The notes under the pieces are model-generated. The model was not told where the DNA came from and searched no databases. It saw only the letters and a list, made by a program, of their open reading frames with translations. A stretch of DNA of 12,079 nucleotides from DATKEU01 sp035544495 (GTDB lineage: Bacteria > Myxococcota_A > Polyangia > Fen-1088). The translations under genes were made by a program, and so were the position numbers. Of the stretch, positions 1 through 7,591 are shown in pieces (position 1 is the first letter of the stretch; every line of letters starts with the position of its first letter). The stretch covers positions 1 through 12,079 of the forward strand of contig DATKEU010000202.1 in assembly GCA_035544495.1 (NCBI GenBank), read 5' to 3'.

Positions 1-320
1 TGTGCCGCCTACTCACCTATCTTCCCGCTTGCACCAACTCGACGAGCGGTTCATCACTTTTGTCTCTTTTGTTTTAGAGGCGCCCAGGGTCCGGTGAGCG
101 TAGTCATCTGGGAAGGCGAGAGGGGTGGGTTCCCCTCGCCGGCGAGTTCGTAAGGCGCGCCGGTTACCGCCTCTCCAAGCCCCCCTCAAGACGCGCGCGC
201 CGGACCCGATGTTTGAGACCGGCAGGCAAACCCATCCCTCTTGCCGCTCCAACGGAGCGAATGGGGCCCGTCCTCACACCCGCCGCCGTTCGCGTTCTCT
301 ACGACCGCCCCGGTGCGGTC
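1..320. other. Left-edge region without a supportable gene
   Basis: This stretch lies downstream of the glutamate dehydrogenase stop codon. The short open frames in it have arginine-rich compositions typical of chance frames in GC-rich DNA and no recognisable motif. Visible structure: a weak stem CCGCT/AGCGG at 25-29 and 45-49 followed by a T-rich tract (about 58-76), which could be the tail of a terminator for a plus-strand gene outside the window; and a set of mutually exclusive inverted repeats at 115-146, where GGCGAG occurs twice and CTCGCC once between the copies. I see no tRNA or rRNA here. Confidence 0.5.
303..320 (-). terminator. Candidate hairpin directly after gdhA
   Basis: A perfect 6-bp inverted repeat GACCGC / GCGGTC with a 6-nt loop abuts the gdhA stop codon at 321-323. 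On the minus strand it would form just after translation ends. No U-tract follows, so it is either a weak or factor-dependent terminator or a 3' end stabiliser. Such hairpins also arise by chance in this base composition. Confidence 0.3.
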
Positions 321-1670
321 CTACGGGAAGATCCCGCGCTCTGCGTAGGCGCGGCCGATGCGTTCCAGCGCCAGCGACAGTGCGGCCATGCGCCAATCGC
401 AGCGTTTCTGGGTGGCGTATTCGGTGACCGCCAGGTACGTGTGCTTCATGCGCTTGGCCAGGCGCTCCTCGACCTCGTCCAATTCCCAGCGCTCGCTGCG
501 CTTGTTCTGCAGCCATTCGTAGTAGCTGACGACGACGCCGCCGGAGTTGGCGAGGATGTCGGGGATGAGGTCGATGCCCTTGCTTTGAATGATCGGCTCG
601 GCCGCGGTCTCCGTCGGGCCGTTGGCGCCCTCGACGATCAGCTTGACGTTGAGGGCCTTCGCCTCGGGCACGCCGATCTCCAGCTCCAGCGCGGCGGGGA
701 TGAAGATGTCGGCGGTGGTGGCGAAGAACTCCTCGCGCGAGATGGGGCGCGCGCCCGGGTACCCGGCCACGGAGCCGGTGCGCTGGACGTACTCGGCGAG
801 CTTGTACGGGTTGATGCCGTCGCCGTTGGCGATGTAACCCTTCCAGTCGCCGGTGGCGGTCAGGGCGGCGCCGGTGCGGGCCAGGATCTTCGCCGCGTTC
901 GAGCCGACGTTGCCGAAGCCCTGCACGGTGAAGCTGGCGCCGTTGAGATCGAAGCGGCGATCGCGCGCCCACTCCGTGATGCAGTGGACGATGCCCTGGC
1001 CGGTCGCGGTCTCGCGCCCGTGCGAGCCGCCCGAGGCCAGCGTCTTGCCGGTGACGACGCGCCGGTTGGCGTTCTTGTCCGTGAACCCGACGACGTTCAT
1101 GTACGTGTCCATCATCCAGACCATGGTCTGGGCGTTGGTGCCGACGTCGGGGGCCGGGATGTCGTACTCCGGGCCGATGTTGGCGCCCAGCGAGTGCGTG
1201 AACCGGCGCGTGATCCGCTCCAGCTCGGCGGTGGAGTGCATGCGCGGCATGAACTTGATGCCGCCCTTGCCGCCGCCGAACGGGATGTCGTGCAGCGCGC
1301 ACTTGTACGTCATCCACGACGCCAGCGCTTTCACCTCGTCCAGCGAGACCAGCTCGTGGTAACGAATGCCACCCTTGTACGGGCCGAGAATGTTGCTGTG
1401 CTGGACGCGATAGCCCTTGAACATCTTGTACTCTCCGTTGTCCATGCGGACCGGAAAGTTGATGATGAGCTCGTTCTTGGGCTGCGAGAGGATGTCGCGC
1501 ACGACGGGATCGAGGTTGCAAACCTTGGCGGCGCGATCGAGCTGCTCCAGGGCCACGAGGTAAGGATTGGGCTTGACGGGCGGTGACGGCGGCGCGGTGG
1601 CGAGCGGCGTGACGGCGGGTGCGGGAGCGGTTGCGGGCGAGAGAGTGGCGGCGCGCGTCGGCTCGGGCAT
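321..1670 (-). CDS. gdhA: Glutamate dehydrogenase (Glu/Leu/Phe/Val dehydrogenase family)
   Basis: A 449-aa cytoplasmic enzyme of the ELFV dehydrogenase family. It is predicted to interconvert glutamate and 2-oxoglutarate plus ammonia using NAD(P), linking nitrogen and carbon metabolism. Visible motifs: GPYKGGIR (K99), MTYKCA (K123), PFGGGKGG around the catalytic lysine K135, PAPDVGT with catalytic D175, the Rossmann fingerprint GFGNVG at 251-256, then EGANGPT and NSGGVVVSYYEW near the C-terminus. Conserved sequence starts at about residue 33 (KPNPYLVAL). The first 31 residues are a Pro/Ala/Thr-rich leader absent from typical members. The ATG at 1670 is used because no good internal start precedes the conserved part. 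An acidic residue after the second Rossmann strand (ATGDWKG) leans towards NAD, but cofactor choice is not certain. A minus-strand TATTCT (1682-1687) ends 11 nt before the ATG and may be its -10 box. No Shine-Dalgarno is visible. Family sure; substrate glutamate likely. Confidence 0.95.
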   Translation of the reverse strand: MPEPTRAATLSPATAPAPAVTPLATAPPSPPVKPNPYLVALEQLDRAAKVCNLDPVVRDILSQPKNELIINFPVRMDNGEYKMFKGYRVQHSNILGPYKGGIRYHELVSLDEVKALASWMTYKCALHDIPFGGGKGGIKFMPRMHSTAELERITRRFTHSLGANIGPEYDIPAPDVGTNAQTMVWMMDTYMNVVGFTDKNANRRVVTGKTLASGGSHGRETATGQGIVHCITEWARDRRFDLNGASFTVQGFGNVGSNAAKILARTGAALTATGDWKGYIANGDGINPYKLAEYVQRTGSVAGYPGARPISREEFFATTADIFIPAALELEIGVPEAKALNVKLIVEGANGPTETAAEPIIQSKGIDLIPDILANSGGVVVSYYEWLQNKRSERWELDEVEERLAKRMKHTYLAVTEYATQKRCDWRMAALSLALERIGRAYAERGIFP

Positions 1671-1691
1671 GCTGGTGATCGAGAATAGCAG

Positions 1692-3056
1692 GTGAGCACG
1701 TTGACGACGAAATTACCGAGGCTGTCGGGGCGCGCGCGCGCGCTGACGCTGGAGATCGCGGCCGAGTGCCGGGCGGAGTGGGGGTTCGCGTCCGACATCG
1801 TCGCCCGGGCCTTCCGCGCGCACCGCGAGCTGCCGAGCGGCGATCGCCGGCGCATCGCCGAGACGGTGTACGGCCTCATCCGCTGGGAGCGGCGGCTCGC
1901 GGCCATCCTGGCGGAGAGCCTGGCGGGCGCCGGCGCCGGCGAGCGCTTCTCGATCGGCGAGCTGGCGCCGGCGGCGAGAGACGAGCTGAAGCTCCTCATC
2001 TTCGAGCTCCGCGACGGGGTCGTTCCCGCCGACGTCGCCCAGGCGGAGGCGGCGGCGCTGGTGCGCGGGCGCGTCGATCTGCGGCGGGCCGGCGACGAGG
2101 AGGCGGGACTAGGCCAGCGCCGCGATCTCGACCGCGAGGCGGTGCGGCTGTCGTACCCGACCTGGATGATCGAGCGCTTCACCACCGATCTCGGCCGGTC
2201 GGCCGGTCTGGCGCTGGCCGACGCCATGAACCGCCGCGCGCCGATGGCGCTGCGAGCGAACACCCTGCGCGTCGATCGCGAGGGGCTGATTTCGCGGCTG
2301 GCGGAGGAGAACGTGGTGGCGCGGCCGTCGGCGCTGGCGCCGGCGGGTGTCGTGCTCGAGACGCGCGTGAACGCCTTCGGCCTGTCGGCGTTTCGCGACG
2401 GGCTGTTCGAGGTGATGGACGAGGGGAGCCAGCTTTGCGCCGAGCTGGTGGCGCCCCCGCCGGGCGCGCGCGTGCTGGACGCCTGCGCGGGCGCGGGCGG
2501 CAAGACGCTGGCGCTGGGGGCGATCATGGGCGGCAAGGGGCGCCTGGTGGCCGTCGACGTCGACGGGAGAAAGCTGGAGGAGCTGCGCCGGCGGGCGCGC
2601 CGGGCCGGGCTGCACAACGTCGAGGCGCGCGCGACGCCCGAGCGCGGGCCCGACGATTTGCCGGCGGGCGCGTTCCATCGGGTGCTGGTCGACGCGCCTT
2701 GCTCGGGCCTTGGAACCTTGCGCCGCAACCCGGAGGCGCGCTGGCGCCTGACCCCCGAATCAGCGGCTGGTTTTCCGGCGCGCCAGCTGTCGCTGCTGGT
2801 CACGTACGCGCCACTGTGCGCGGTGGGCGGGCGCCTTGTCTACGCCACCTGCACGGTGGCCGAAGACGAGAACGAGCGGGTCGTCGAGCGATTCCTGGCC
2901 GAGCGGGATGATTTCGCGCGCGTGCCGGTGAAAGAAATTTGGGGCAAAGAGCGGGTGGCCGCGCTGGGCGGCGGCGACGGTCAAGCCTTGCGACTTTACC
3001 CGCACGTGCACGACAGCGACGGATTCTTCGCGGCGGTGCTGCGTCGGGTCCGTTGA
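1692..3056 (+). CDS. rsmB: RsmB-type 16S rRNA m5C methyltransferase (RsmB/NOP family)
   Basis: A 454-aa SAM-dependent RNA methyltransferase. RsmB methylates C967 of 16S rRNA in E. coli. Residues 10-125 resemble the NusB-like N-terminal RNA-binding domain (ETVYGLIRWERRL at 56-68). The catalytic half has SAM motif I DACAGAGGKT (263-272), an acidic ribose-binding VDVD (287-290), DAPCSGLGTLRRNPEARW (334-351, Cys336) and ATCTVAEDENE (385-395, Cys387). These two cysteines are the release and nucleophilic cysteines of m5C enzymes. The C-terminus (HVHDSDGFFAAVLRR) is also family-typical. The start is taken as GTG 1692 because the conserved domain begins close to it; TTG 1701 is an alternative. Only 21 bp separate it from the divergent gdhA start, and no Shine-Dalgarno is clear. 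An alternating (GC)7 run lies in codons 13-18. Methyltransferase family sure; exact target base inferred. Confidence 0.92.
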   Translation: MSTLTTKLPRLSGRARALTLEIAAECRAEWGFASDIVARAFRAHRELPSGDRRRIAETVYGLIRWERRLAAILAESLAGAGAGERFSIGELAPAARDELKLLIFELRDGVVPADVAQAEAAALVRGRVDLRRAGDEEAGLGQRRDLDREAVRLSYPTWMIERFTTDLGRSAGLALADAMNRRAPMALRANTLRVDREGLISRLAEENVVARPSALAPAGVVLETRVNAFGLSAFRDGLFEVMDEGSQLCAELVAPPPGARVLDACAGAGGKTLALGAIMGGKGRLVAVDVDGRKLEELRRRARRAGLHNVEARATPERGPDDLPAGAFHRVLVDAPCSGLGTLRRNPEARWRLTPESAAGFPARQLSLLVTYAPLCAVGGRLVYATCTVAEDENERVVERFLAERDDFARVPVKEIWGKERVAALGGGDGQALRLYPHVHDSDGFFAAVLRRVR

Positions 3057-3061
3057 TGCGA

Positions 3062-3067
3062 TAGTCT
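3062..3067 (+). promoter_or_regulatory. Candidate -10 box of a leaderless promoter (DUF4105 gene)
   Basis: TAGTCT matches TAnnnT and ends exactly 7 nt before the ATG at 3075, so transcription would begin at or next to the start codon. It lies just after the rsmB stop codon. There is no recognisable -35. Read-through from rsmB is also possible. Confidence 0.4.
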
Positions 3068-3074
3068 TCGCGCG

Positions 3075-4352
3075 ATGGTTAGGCCCTGGCCCGCGCTGGC
3101 GGTCGTTCTCGGCCTGGCCGGGCTGGGGGCGGGCCTGGCGCACGCCCAGCCCGGGGACGAGCTGTCGATCCACGTGATGACGATGGGTCCCGGCGATCAC
3201 CCGTTCTTCAAGTTCGGGCACGACGCCATCTGGGTGCAGGATCGGAGCGTCCCCCCCGCAGAGAGCGGCGGGGGCAAGGTCTACAACTTTGGAACGTTTC
3301 GTTTCGATTCACCGCGCCTCATCAGCGATTTCGTGAAAGGCCGGCTGACTTATTGGCTGTCTGTGACGTCTTTCGACAGGACGATCGCCAGTTATCAGTC
3401 CGATAATCGCTCGATCGAGGTGCAGGAGCTGGATCTGTCCGCGGCCGACAAGCTGGCGCTGGCCCAGCGGCTGGAGGTCAACGCGCGGCCGGAGAATCGC
3501 GATTACAAATACGACTATTTCTTCGACAACTGTTCGACGCGCGTGCGCGACGCCATCAACGCCGCGACGGGCGGGCGGCTGCGGGCCTCCGCGCAGGGAC
3601 CGGCGCGGATGACCCTGCGCGAGCAGGCGCTGCGCCTGACCGCCGATCTGCCGTGGGAGTACCTGACGATGTATCTGATCCTGGGTCCCGCCACCGACGA
3701 GCCGGTGGATCGCTGGACGGAGATGTTCATCCCGCAAGAGCTGGCGCGCGGGCTGCGCGCGGTCAGCCTGGCAGGCGTCACCGGCAGTCGGCCGCTGGTG
3801 CGCTCGCAGGAGGTGCTGTTCCGCGCCCAGCGCGAGCCGCCGCTCGACTATCCGCCCGACATGCGCCTGCCGCTGCTGCTGGCCGGTGTGGGCCTGGGGT
3901 GCGCGCTGTTCTCGCTGGGGCTGGCGGGCGCGAACTGGGCGGTGTGGCGCGTGATCTTCGCGCTGATCGTGGCGCTGTGGGGGTTCGTCCTGGGTTTCGT
4001 GGGTTGCTTTCTCACCTTCGTCTGGGCGTTCACGGATCACGTGGTGGCGGCGCGCAACGAGAACATCCTGCAGTGCGCCCCGTGGGCCATCCTGTTTCCG
4101 GTGCTGATGATCGGCGTCCTCCGCGGCCGGTCAGCTCCAGCGCGCCGGGCCTTCGTGGCCACGCTGCTGGGCGCGGCGCTGGCGTCGATCGGCCTTCTGC
4201 TGAAGCTTTATCCCGGGGCTCACCAGGACAACGCGCCGATGGTGGCGCTGATGCTGCCCACCTGGTTCGGCATGCTGCTGGGGATGATGGCGACCTGGCG
4301 CGGGCTGCGCCGGCGGGCGGCGGTCAAAGGACGCGCAGAAGCCAAGTCTTGA
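3075..4352 (+). CDS. DUF4105 (Lnb N-terminal periplasmic domain) membrane protein
   Basis: A 425-aa envelope protein. An N-terminal signal peptide (hydrophobic 7-20, probable cleavage after AHA at 24) precedes a soluble domain with the DUF4105 signatures: FGHDAIWV (47-54), VYNFGTF (69-75) and YFFDNCSTRVRDAI (148-161). The conserved His48 or His49-region and Cys153 suggest a thiol hydrolase-like active site, but no reaction is established here. Residues 264-405 form about five hydrophobic segments (264-287, 290-318, 333-349, 358-376, 387-405). Among them is DHVVAARNENILQC, which resembles the conserved H...N-N second-half motif of the family. The protein would therefore place the soluble domain outside the cytoplasmic membrane, anchored by a C-terminal bundle. 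It starts 18 bp after rsmB in the same direction, and its last 29 bp overlap the convergent rlmI-like gene. The family is recognised; the function is unknown. Confidence 0.85.
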   Translation: MVRPWPALAVVLGLAGLGAGLAHAQPGDELSIHVMTMGPGDHPFFKFGHDAIWVQDRSVPPAESGGGKVYNFGTFRFDSPRLISDFVKGRLTYWLSVTSFDRTIASYQSDNRSIEVQELDLSAADKLALAQRLEVNARPENRDYKYDYFFDNCSTRVRDAINAATGGRLRASAQGPARMTLREQALRLTADLPWEYLTMYLILGPATDEPVDRWTEMFIPQELARGLRAVSLAGVTGSRPLVRSQEVLFRAQREPPLDYPPDMRLPLLLAGVGLGCALFSLGLAGANWAVWRVIFALIVALWGFVLGFVGCFLTFVWAFTDHVVAARNENILQCAPWAILFPVLMIGVLRGRSAPARRAFVATLLGAALASIGLLLKLYPGAHQDNAPMVALMLPTWFGMLLGMMATWRGLRRRAAVKGRAEAKS

Positions 4353-5556
4353 GGTGGCCGGTCTCCGGCACGCCGACCAGCTCGGGGTGATCGGCGCTGG
4401 CGCCGCGGCGGGCGATCACCTGCGCGCGCCGCCCCGAATCGGCGACGGCCTGGGCGCACAGATCGTCCCAGTGCGCCCGCGTGACACGCCCCGAGCACGA
4501 GCACGCCACCAGCAGGCCGCCCGGCTGGGTCAAGCGGGCCCCGCGCAGGATCAGCTCCTTGTAGCCGCGATCCGCGGCGCTCAAACTGTCTCCAGCGCCG
4601 CGCTTGGCCAGGGCGGGCGGGTCGATGACGACGACGTCGAAGCGCGCGCCCTGCGATTCCAGCGCGCGCAGGAGATCGAACGCGTTGGCGGCGCGCGCCT
4701 CCAGGTTGGTGAGGCCATTGCGACGGGCGTTTGCCTGGGCGCGGGCGACGGCGGCCGGATCCTCGTCGGTGGCCAGCACGGGGCCGCCGCGCCGGGCGAG
4801 GGCGAGGGCGAAGCCGCCGTGGTACGTGAAGGCGTCCAGGGCGCGCGCGCCCGGCGAGGCCAGCGCCGCGACGGCGGCGTGGTTGTCGGCCTGGTCGAGA
4901 AACCCGCCGGTCTTCCCGTCGCTGAGGAGATCGGCCTCGAGTCGGTTTTCACCCATGCGGTAGACGACGCGCGTGTCGCCGGCGCCGGCCACCACGCCGG
5001 CGAAGCGGGGCAGGCCCTCGAAGTCGCGCATCGATCCGTCGTCGCGGGCGATGACGACGCGGGCGGAGAGCTTGTCGGCGATCAGCGCGGCCAGGTCGGC
5101 GCGCGCGGCGTTCATGGCCACCGAGGTGGTCTGAATGACGGCGGCGTCGGCGTAGCGATCGACGAACAGGCCGGGCAGCCCGTCGCTCTCGGCGTGGCAG
5201 ACACGGAAGGCGTCGCGATCGAGGCGCAGCTCCCGGCGCCGGGCCAGAGCCGCGTCCAGGCGGCGGGCGACGAGGGACAGCAGATCGCCGTCGGCGAGCG
5301 TGCCGGCCGCCGCCGGGGCGGTCTCGACCATGCGCAGGGCCAGCTTGGCGCGCGCGGCCCAGGTCGCCACGCCGAGCGGCTTGCCGCGCCCGTCTTGTAC
5401 AACCACCAGCGACGGTCCGCCGGTGGCGGCGTCGCCGTCGGGACCGCGTGTGACGTCCTGGCGGAAGACCCAGGGGTGGCCGGCGCGAATGCGGGCAGCG
5501 CCCCGGGGCGTCACCACCGCGGCGCCGAGGCTGGTGAGGACGGGGAAAGGGGCCAT
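4324..5556 (-). CDS. rlmI: RlmI-type class I SAM-dependent 23S rRNA methyltransferase
   Basis: A 410-aa protein with the order of RlmI, the 23S rRNA m5C1962 methyltransferase. It has an N-terminal PUA-like RNA-binding domain (about 13-80, including GHPWVF at 26-31), a central SDGLPGLFVDRY (124-135), KTGGFLDQ (215-222), SAM motif I DAFTYHGGFAL (241-251), TDEDP (263-267), the IDPPALAKR motif (311-319) and ACSCSG (351-356) carrying the candidate catalytic cysteine. The open frame continues far upstream, antisense to the aminopeptidase gene, but the homologous protein begins near the ATG at 5556, which is taken as the start. There is no clear Shine-Dalgarno. The leader (about 5557-5620) holds competing GC-rich hairpins. 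The 3' end overlaps the DUF4105 gene by 29 bp, so no separate terminator fits between them. Family sure; exact target nucleotide inferred. Confidence 0.92.
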   Translation of the reverse strand: MAPFPVLTSLGAAVVTPRGAARIRAGHPWVFRQDVTRGPDGDAATGGPSLVVVQDGRGKPLGVATWAARAKLALRMVETAPAAAGTLADGDLLSLVARRLDAALARRRELRLDRDAFRVCHAESDGLPGLFVDRYADAAVIQTTSVAMNAARADLAALIADKLSARVVIARDDGSMRDFEGLPRFAGVVAGAGDTRVVYRMGENRLEADLLSDGKTGGFLDQADNHAAVAALASPGARALDAFTYHGGFALALARRGGPVLATDEDPAAVARAQANARRNGLTNLEARAANAFDLLRALESQGARFDVVVIDPPALAKRGAGDSLSAADRGYKELILRGARLTQPGGLLVACSCSGRVTRAHWDDLCAQAVADSGRRAQVIARRGASADHPELVGVPETGHLKTWLLRVL

Positions 5557-5570
5557 GACCGGTTTGCTGC

Positions 5571-5607
5571 GGGCACCGCCGCCGGTGCCGGCGGGCAACC
5601 CGGCGGC
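5571..5607. repeat. Overlapping inverted repeats in the rlmI leader
   Basis: Two mutually exclusive stems share bases: GGCACCG (5572-5578) with CGGTGCC (5583-5589), 4-nt loop; and CCGCCGG (5579-5585) with CCGGCGG (5588-5594), 2-nt spacer. A second CCGGCGG copy follows at 5600-5606. They fall in the 5' leader expected for rlmI on the minus strand. They could be an attenuator-like or autoregulatory structure, or only a product of base composition. Confidence 0.3.
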
Positions 5608-5627
5608 GACGACGTGGGCGGCGCGCA

Positions 5628-5642
5628 ATGATAAAGTAAAAT
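5628..5642. promoter_or_regulatory. Back-to-back -10 boxes for rlmI (minus) and pepP (plus)
   Basis: This is the only AT-rich island between the divergent genes. On the plus strand TAAAAT (5637-5642) ends 7 nt before the pepP ATG at 5650. On the minus strand TATCAT (5628-5633) matches TATAAT at five of six positions and would give rlmI a leader of about 65 nt. No good -35 is visible for either. Confidence 0.45.
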
Positions 5643-5649
5643 CAGAAAC

Positions 5650-6957
5650 ATGGGGTTCGAGCTTCAGGCGACCCGGCGCGCGCGGCTTGGCGAGATCCTG
5701 GGAACGCGCGCCGCGCTGGTGCTGTTCTCGCCGCCCGAGCGCCTGCGCAACGGCGACGTCCACCACAAGTTCAGGCAGGACAGCGACATCCTGTACCTGA
5801 CCGGATTCGAAGAGCCCGGCACGGTGGTGGTGCTGCGGCCGGGGAACGCCCAGGCGTCCTTCGCGATGTTCGTGCGCCCGCGCAACCCCAGCGAGGAGAC
5901 CTGGACCGGCCGGCGCGCCGGCGTCGACGGCGCCCGCCAGACGTACGGCGCCGCCGCCGCCTTCCCGATCGACGAGCTGGACGCGCGCCTGCCCGAGCTG
6001 GTCTCCGGCGTCGAGGAGCTGCACTATCACATCGGCCGCGATCCCGAGGTCGACGACCGCATGGTGCGCCTCCTGGCAAAGCTGCGCGCGCGCGAGCGGC
6101 GCGGGCCGCACGCGCCGGTGAAGATCATCGACGCGCGTCTGTCCGTGCACGAGATGCGGCTTTTCAAATCGCCCGCCGAGCTGGCCGTCCAGCAGCGCGC
6201 CGCCGACATCACGGCGGAGGCGCACGTCGCCGCCATGCGCGCCGCCCGCCCCGGCGTGCACGAGTTCGAGATCGAGGCGCTGATCGACTACACGTTCCGG
6301 CGCAAGGGGGGCATCGGCGCCGGATATCCCAGCATCGTGGGCGGCGGCGCCAACGCCACCATCCTGCACTACGTGGAGAACAACGCCCCGTTGCGGGATG
6401 GCGAGCTGTTGCTCGTCGACGCCGGCTGCGAGGTCGACGGGTTCACGGCCGACGTCACGCGCACGTTTCCCGTGGGTGGGCGCTTCTCCGAACCGCAGCG
6501 GCGCGTGTACGAAGCGGTGCTGGAGGCGCAGCTGGCGGCGATCGCCGCCACCCGGCCGGGCACGACGCTGGAGGCGATCCACGCCGACGTCGTCACCTCG
6601 CTGACGCGCAAGATGGTCGAGCTGGGCCTGCTGGCCGGCGAGGTGCCGCAGCTGATCGAGAGCGGCGCGTACAAGACGTACTACATGCACCGCACCAGCC
6701 ACTGGCTGGGGATGGACGTGCACGACGTCGGCTTCTACTCGCTGGAGGGGGCCGCGCGCACGCTGGAGCCCGGGATGGTGCTGACGATCGAGCCGGGGCT
6801 TTACATCGCGCCCGACGAGAGCAAGGCGCCGCCCGAGTACCGCGGCATCGGCGTCCGCATCGAGGACGATCTGGTGGTCACCGCCGACGGCAATCGGGTG
6901 CTGACCGCCGCCACGCCCAAGTCCGTGGCGGACATGGAACGGCTGACGCGCGGATGA
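5650..6957 (+). CDS. pepP: Xaa-Pro aminopeptidase (peptidase family M24B)
   Basis: A 435-aa cytoplasmic metallopeptidase that removes an N-terminal residue preceding proline. Residues 1-135 are the aminopeptidase P N-terminal domain (FRQDSDILYLTGFEEPG, family-typical). The pita-bread catalytic domain spans about 175-430. All five metal ligands are present: D256 (LLVDAGCE), D267 (ADVTRTFP), H350 (SHWLGMDVHDVG), E380 (LTIEPGLY) and E404 (GIGVRIEDD). H239 (ILHYVENN) is the substrate-contacting histidine. The length equals E. coli PepP. The start ATG has no Shine-Dalgarno but has a TAAAAT box 7 nt upstream, which suggests a leaderless mRNA. It stands alone, divergent from rlmI and convergent with the beta-barrel gene. 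It probably serves peptide turnover. Identity is firm. Confidence 0.95.
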   Translation: MGFELQATRRARLGEILGTRAALVLFSPPERLRNGDVHHKFRQDSDILYLTGFEEPGTVVVLRPGNAQASFAMFVRPRNPSEETWTGRRAGVDGARQTYGAAAAFPIDELDARLPELVSGVEELHYHIGRDPEVDDRMVRLLAKLRARERRGPHAPVKIIDARLSVHEMRLFKSPAELAVQQRAADITAEAHVAAMRAARPGVHEFEIEALIDYTFRRKGGIGAGYPSIVGGGANATILHYVENNAPLRDGELLLVDAGCEVDGFTADVTRTFPVGGRFSEPQRRVYEAVLEAQLAAIAATRPGTTLEAIHADVVTSLTRKMVELGLLAGEVPQLIESGAYKTYYMHRTSHWLGMDVHDVGFYSLEGAARTLEPGMVLTIEPGLYIAPDESKAPPEYRGIGVRIEDDLVVTADGNRVLTAATPKSVADMERLTRG

Positions 6958-6977
6958 GCCAGGCGCCGGCCAGGCTC
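6956..6977. terminator. Bidirectional hairpin between convergent pepP and beta-barrel gene
   Basis: GAGCC-A-GGC (6956-6964), loop GCCG, then GCC-A-GGCTC (6969-6977): 5 + 3 base pairs around an A.A mismatch with a tetraloop. It begins in the pepP stop codon and ends 2 bp before the stop codon of the opposing gene, so it fills the whole 22-bp gap. It would fold equally in both transcripts. No U-tract is present on either side. Confidence 0.45.
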
Positions 6978-6979
6978 GC

Positions 6980-7591
6980 CTAGAACTGGACCTCGATGCC
7001 GCCGCCGAAGTCGACGACGGCGTATGTCGCGTCGTGGTTGTACGTGCTCTCGTACGAGACGTGGCCGAGCGAGAAGCAGGCCTCGAGCCCGACGCCGATC
7101 CAGTCGTAAAAGAAGTACGTCGCGCCACCGCCGCCGCGCAACGCGACCCCCAGCGCGGCGCGGCCGTCGTCGGGGAAGACGTAGACCAGGCCGCCCGCCG
7201 CCTTGGCGTGAACGACGACGGGGACGGAGGTGGCGAACTTCCATTTGCCGCCGGCCATCGTCTCGAACACCGGACCGTTGCCGCACGGACCGGGGCCGCT
7301 GCCGCAGCCGCCGAACTGGCCGTTCGCCTCCAGGTTCAACCAGGTCGCTCCGCCGAGGTGATAGCCATAATCCACGGCCAGCTTCGCACCGCTGGGCGAA
7401 TCGCCCACGCCAGTGCCGAGCAGCACGTGCGCCGAGACCTCGTTGTCGCGCGCGAACGGGTGGGGGCCCTCCATCAGCGGCGGGGACTGCGCGCGTCCGA
7501 CCGCCGGCGCGCCGATGGCGATCGCGGCGACGACGACCGCCGCCGCCAGCCAGCGCGCGCGGCGGGGTGGAAAATGAAAGCGACTCAACAT
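6980..7591 (-). CDS. Small outer-membrane beta-barrel protein, function unknown
   Basis: A 203-aa secreted protein from ATG 7591. An Arg-rich n-region and a hydrophobic core (15-31) form a signal peptide, with likely cleavage after GRA at 34. The mature part (about 169 aa) is rich in Gly and alternating polar/hydrophobic strands such as LAVDYGYHLGG and GGATYFFYDWIGVGLEACF, and ends GGIEVQF. A terminal Phe after alternating hydrophobics is the usual signal for outer-membrane assembly, and the size suits an eight-stranded barrel. A loop GGCGSGPGPCGNG carries two cysteines that could bridge. A GAGG lies unusually close (2 nt) to the ATG; an in-frame ATG at 7615 (MLASRSEAML) is the alternative start. 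Only 24 bp, or none with the longer start, separates it from the divergent next gene. No function can be assigned. Confidence 0.75.
   Translation of the reverse strand: MLSRFHFPPRRARWLAAAVVVAAIAIGAPAVGRAQSPPLMEGPHPFARDNEVSAHVLLGTGVGDSPSGAKLAVDYGYHLGGATWLNLEANGQFGGCGSGPGPCGNGPVFETMAGGKWKFATSVPVVVHAKAAGGLVYVFPDDGRAALGVALRGGGGATYFFYDWIGVGLEACFSLGHVSYESTYNHDATYAVVDFGGGIEVQF

Noticed and set aside
13..252. 79-aa minus-strand frame at the left edge
   Set aside because: No motif, no ribosome binding site, arginine-rich chance composition.
213..1586. Long plus-strand frame antisense to glutamate dehydrogenase
   Set aside because: Composition rich in Val, Gly, Arg and Ala with no motif; a mirror frame of a well-conserved gene in GC-rich DNA.
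1730..1743. (GC)7 run as a Z-DNA element
   Set aside because: It encodes alternating Arg/Ala codons in rsmB and is expected at this base composition.
5557..7128. Upstream extension of the minus-strand rlmI frame, making a 934-aa protein
   Set aside because: The extension is antisense to pepP, His/Arg-rich, and has no domain; homology begins at ATG 5556.
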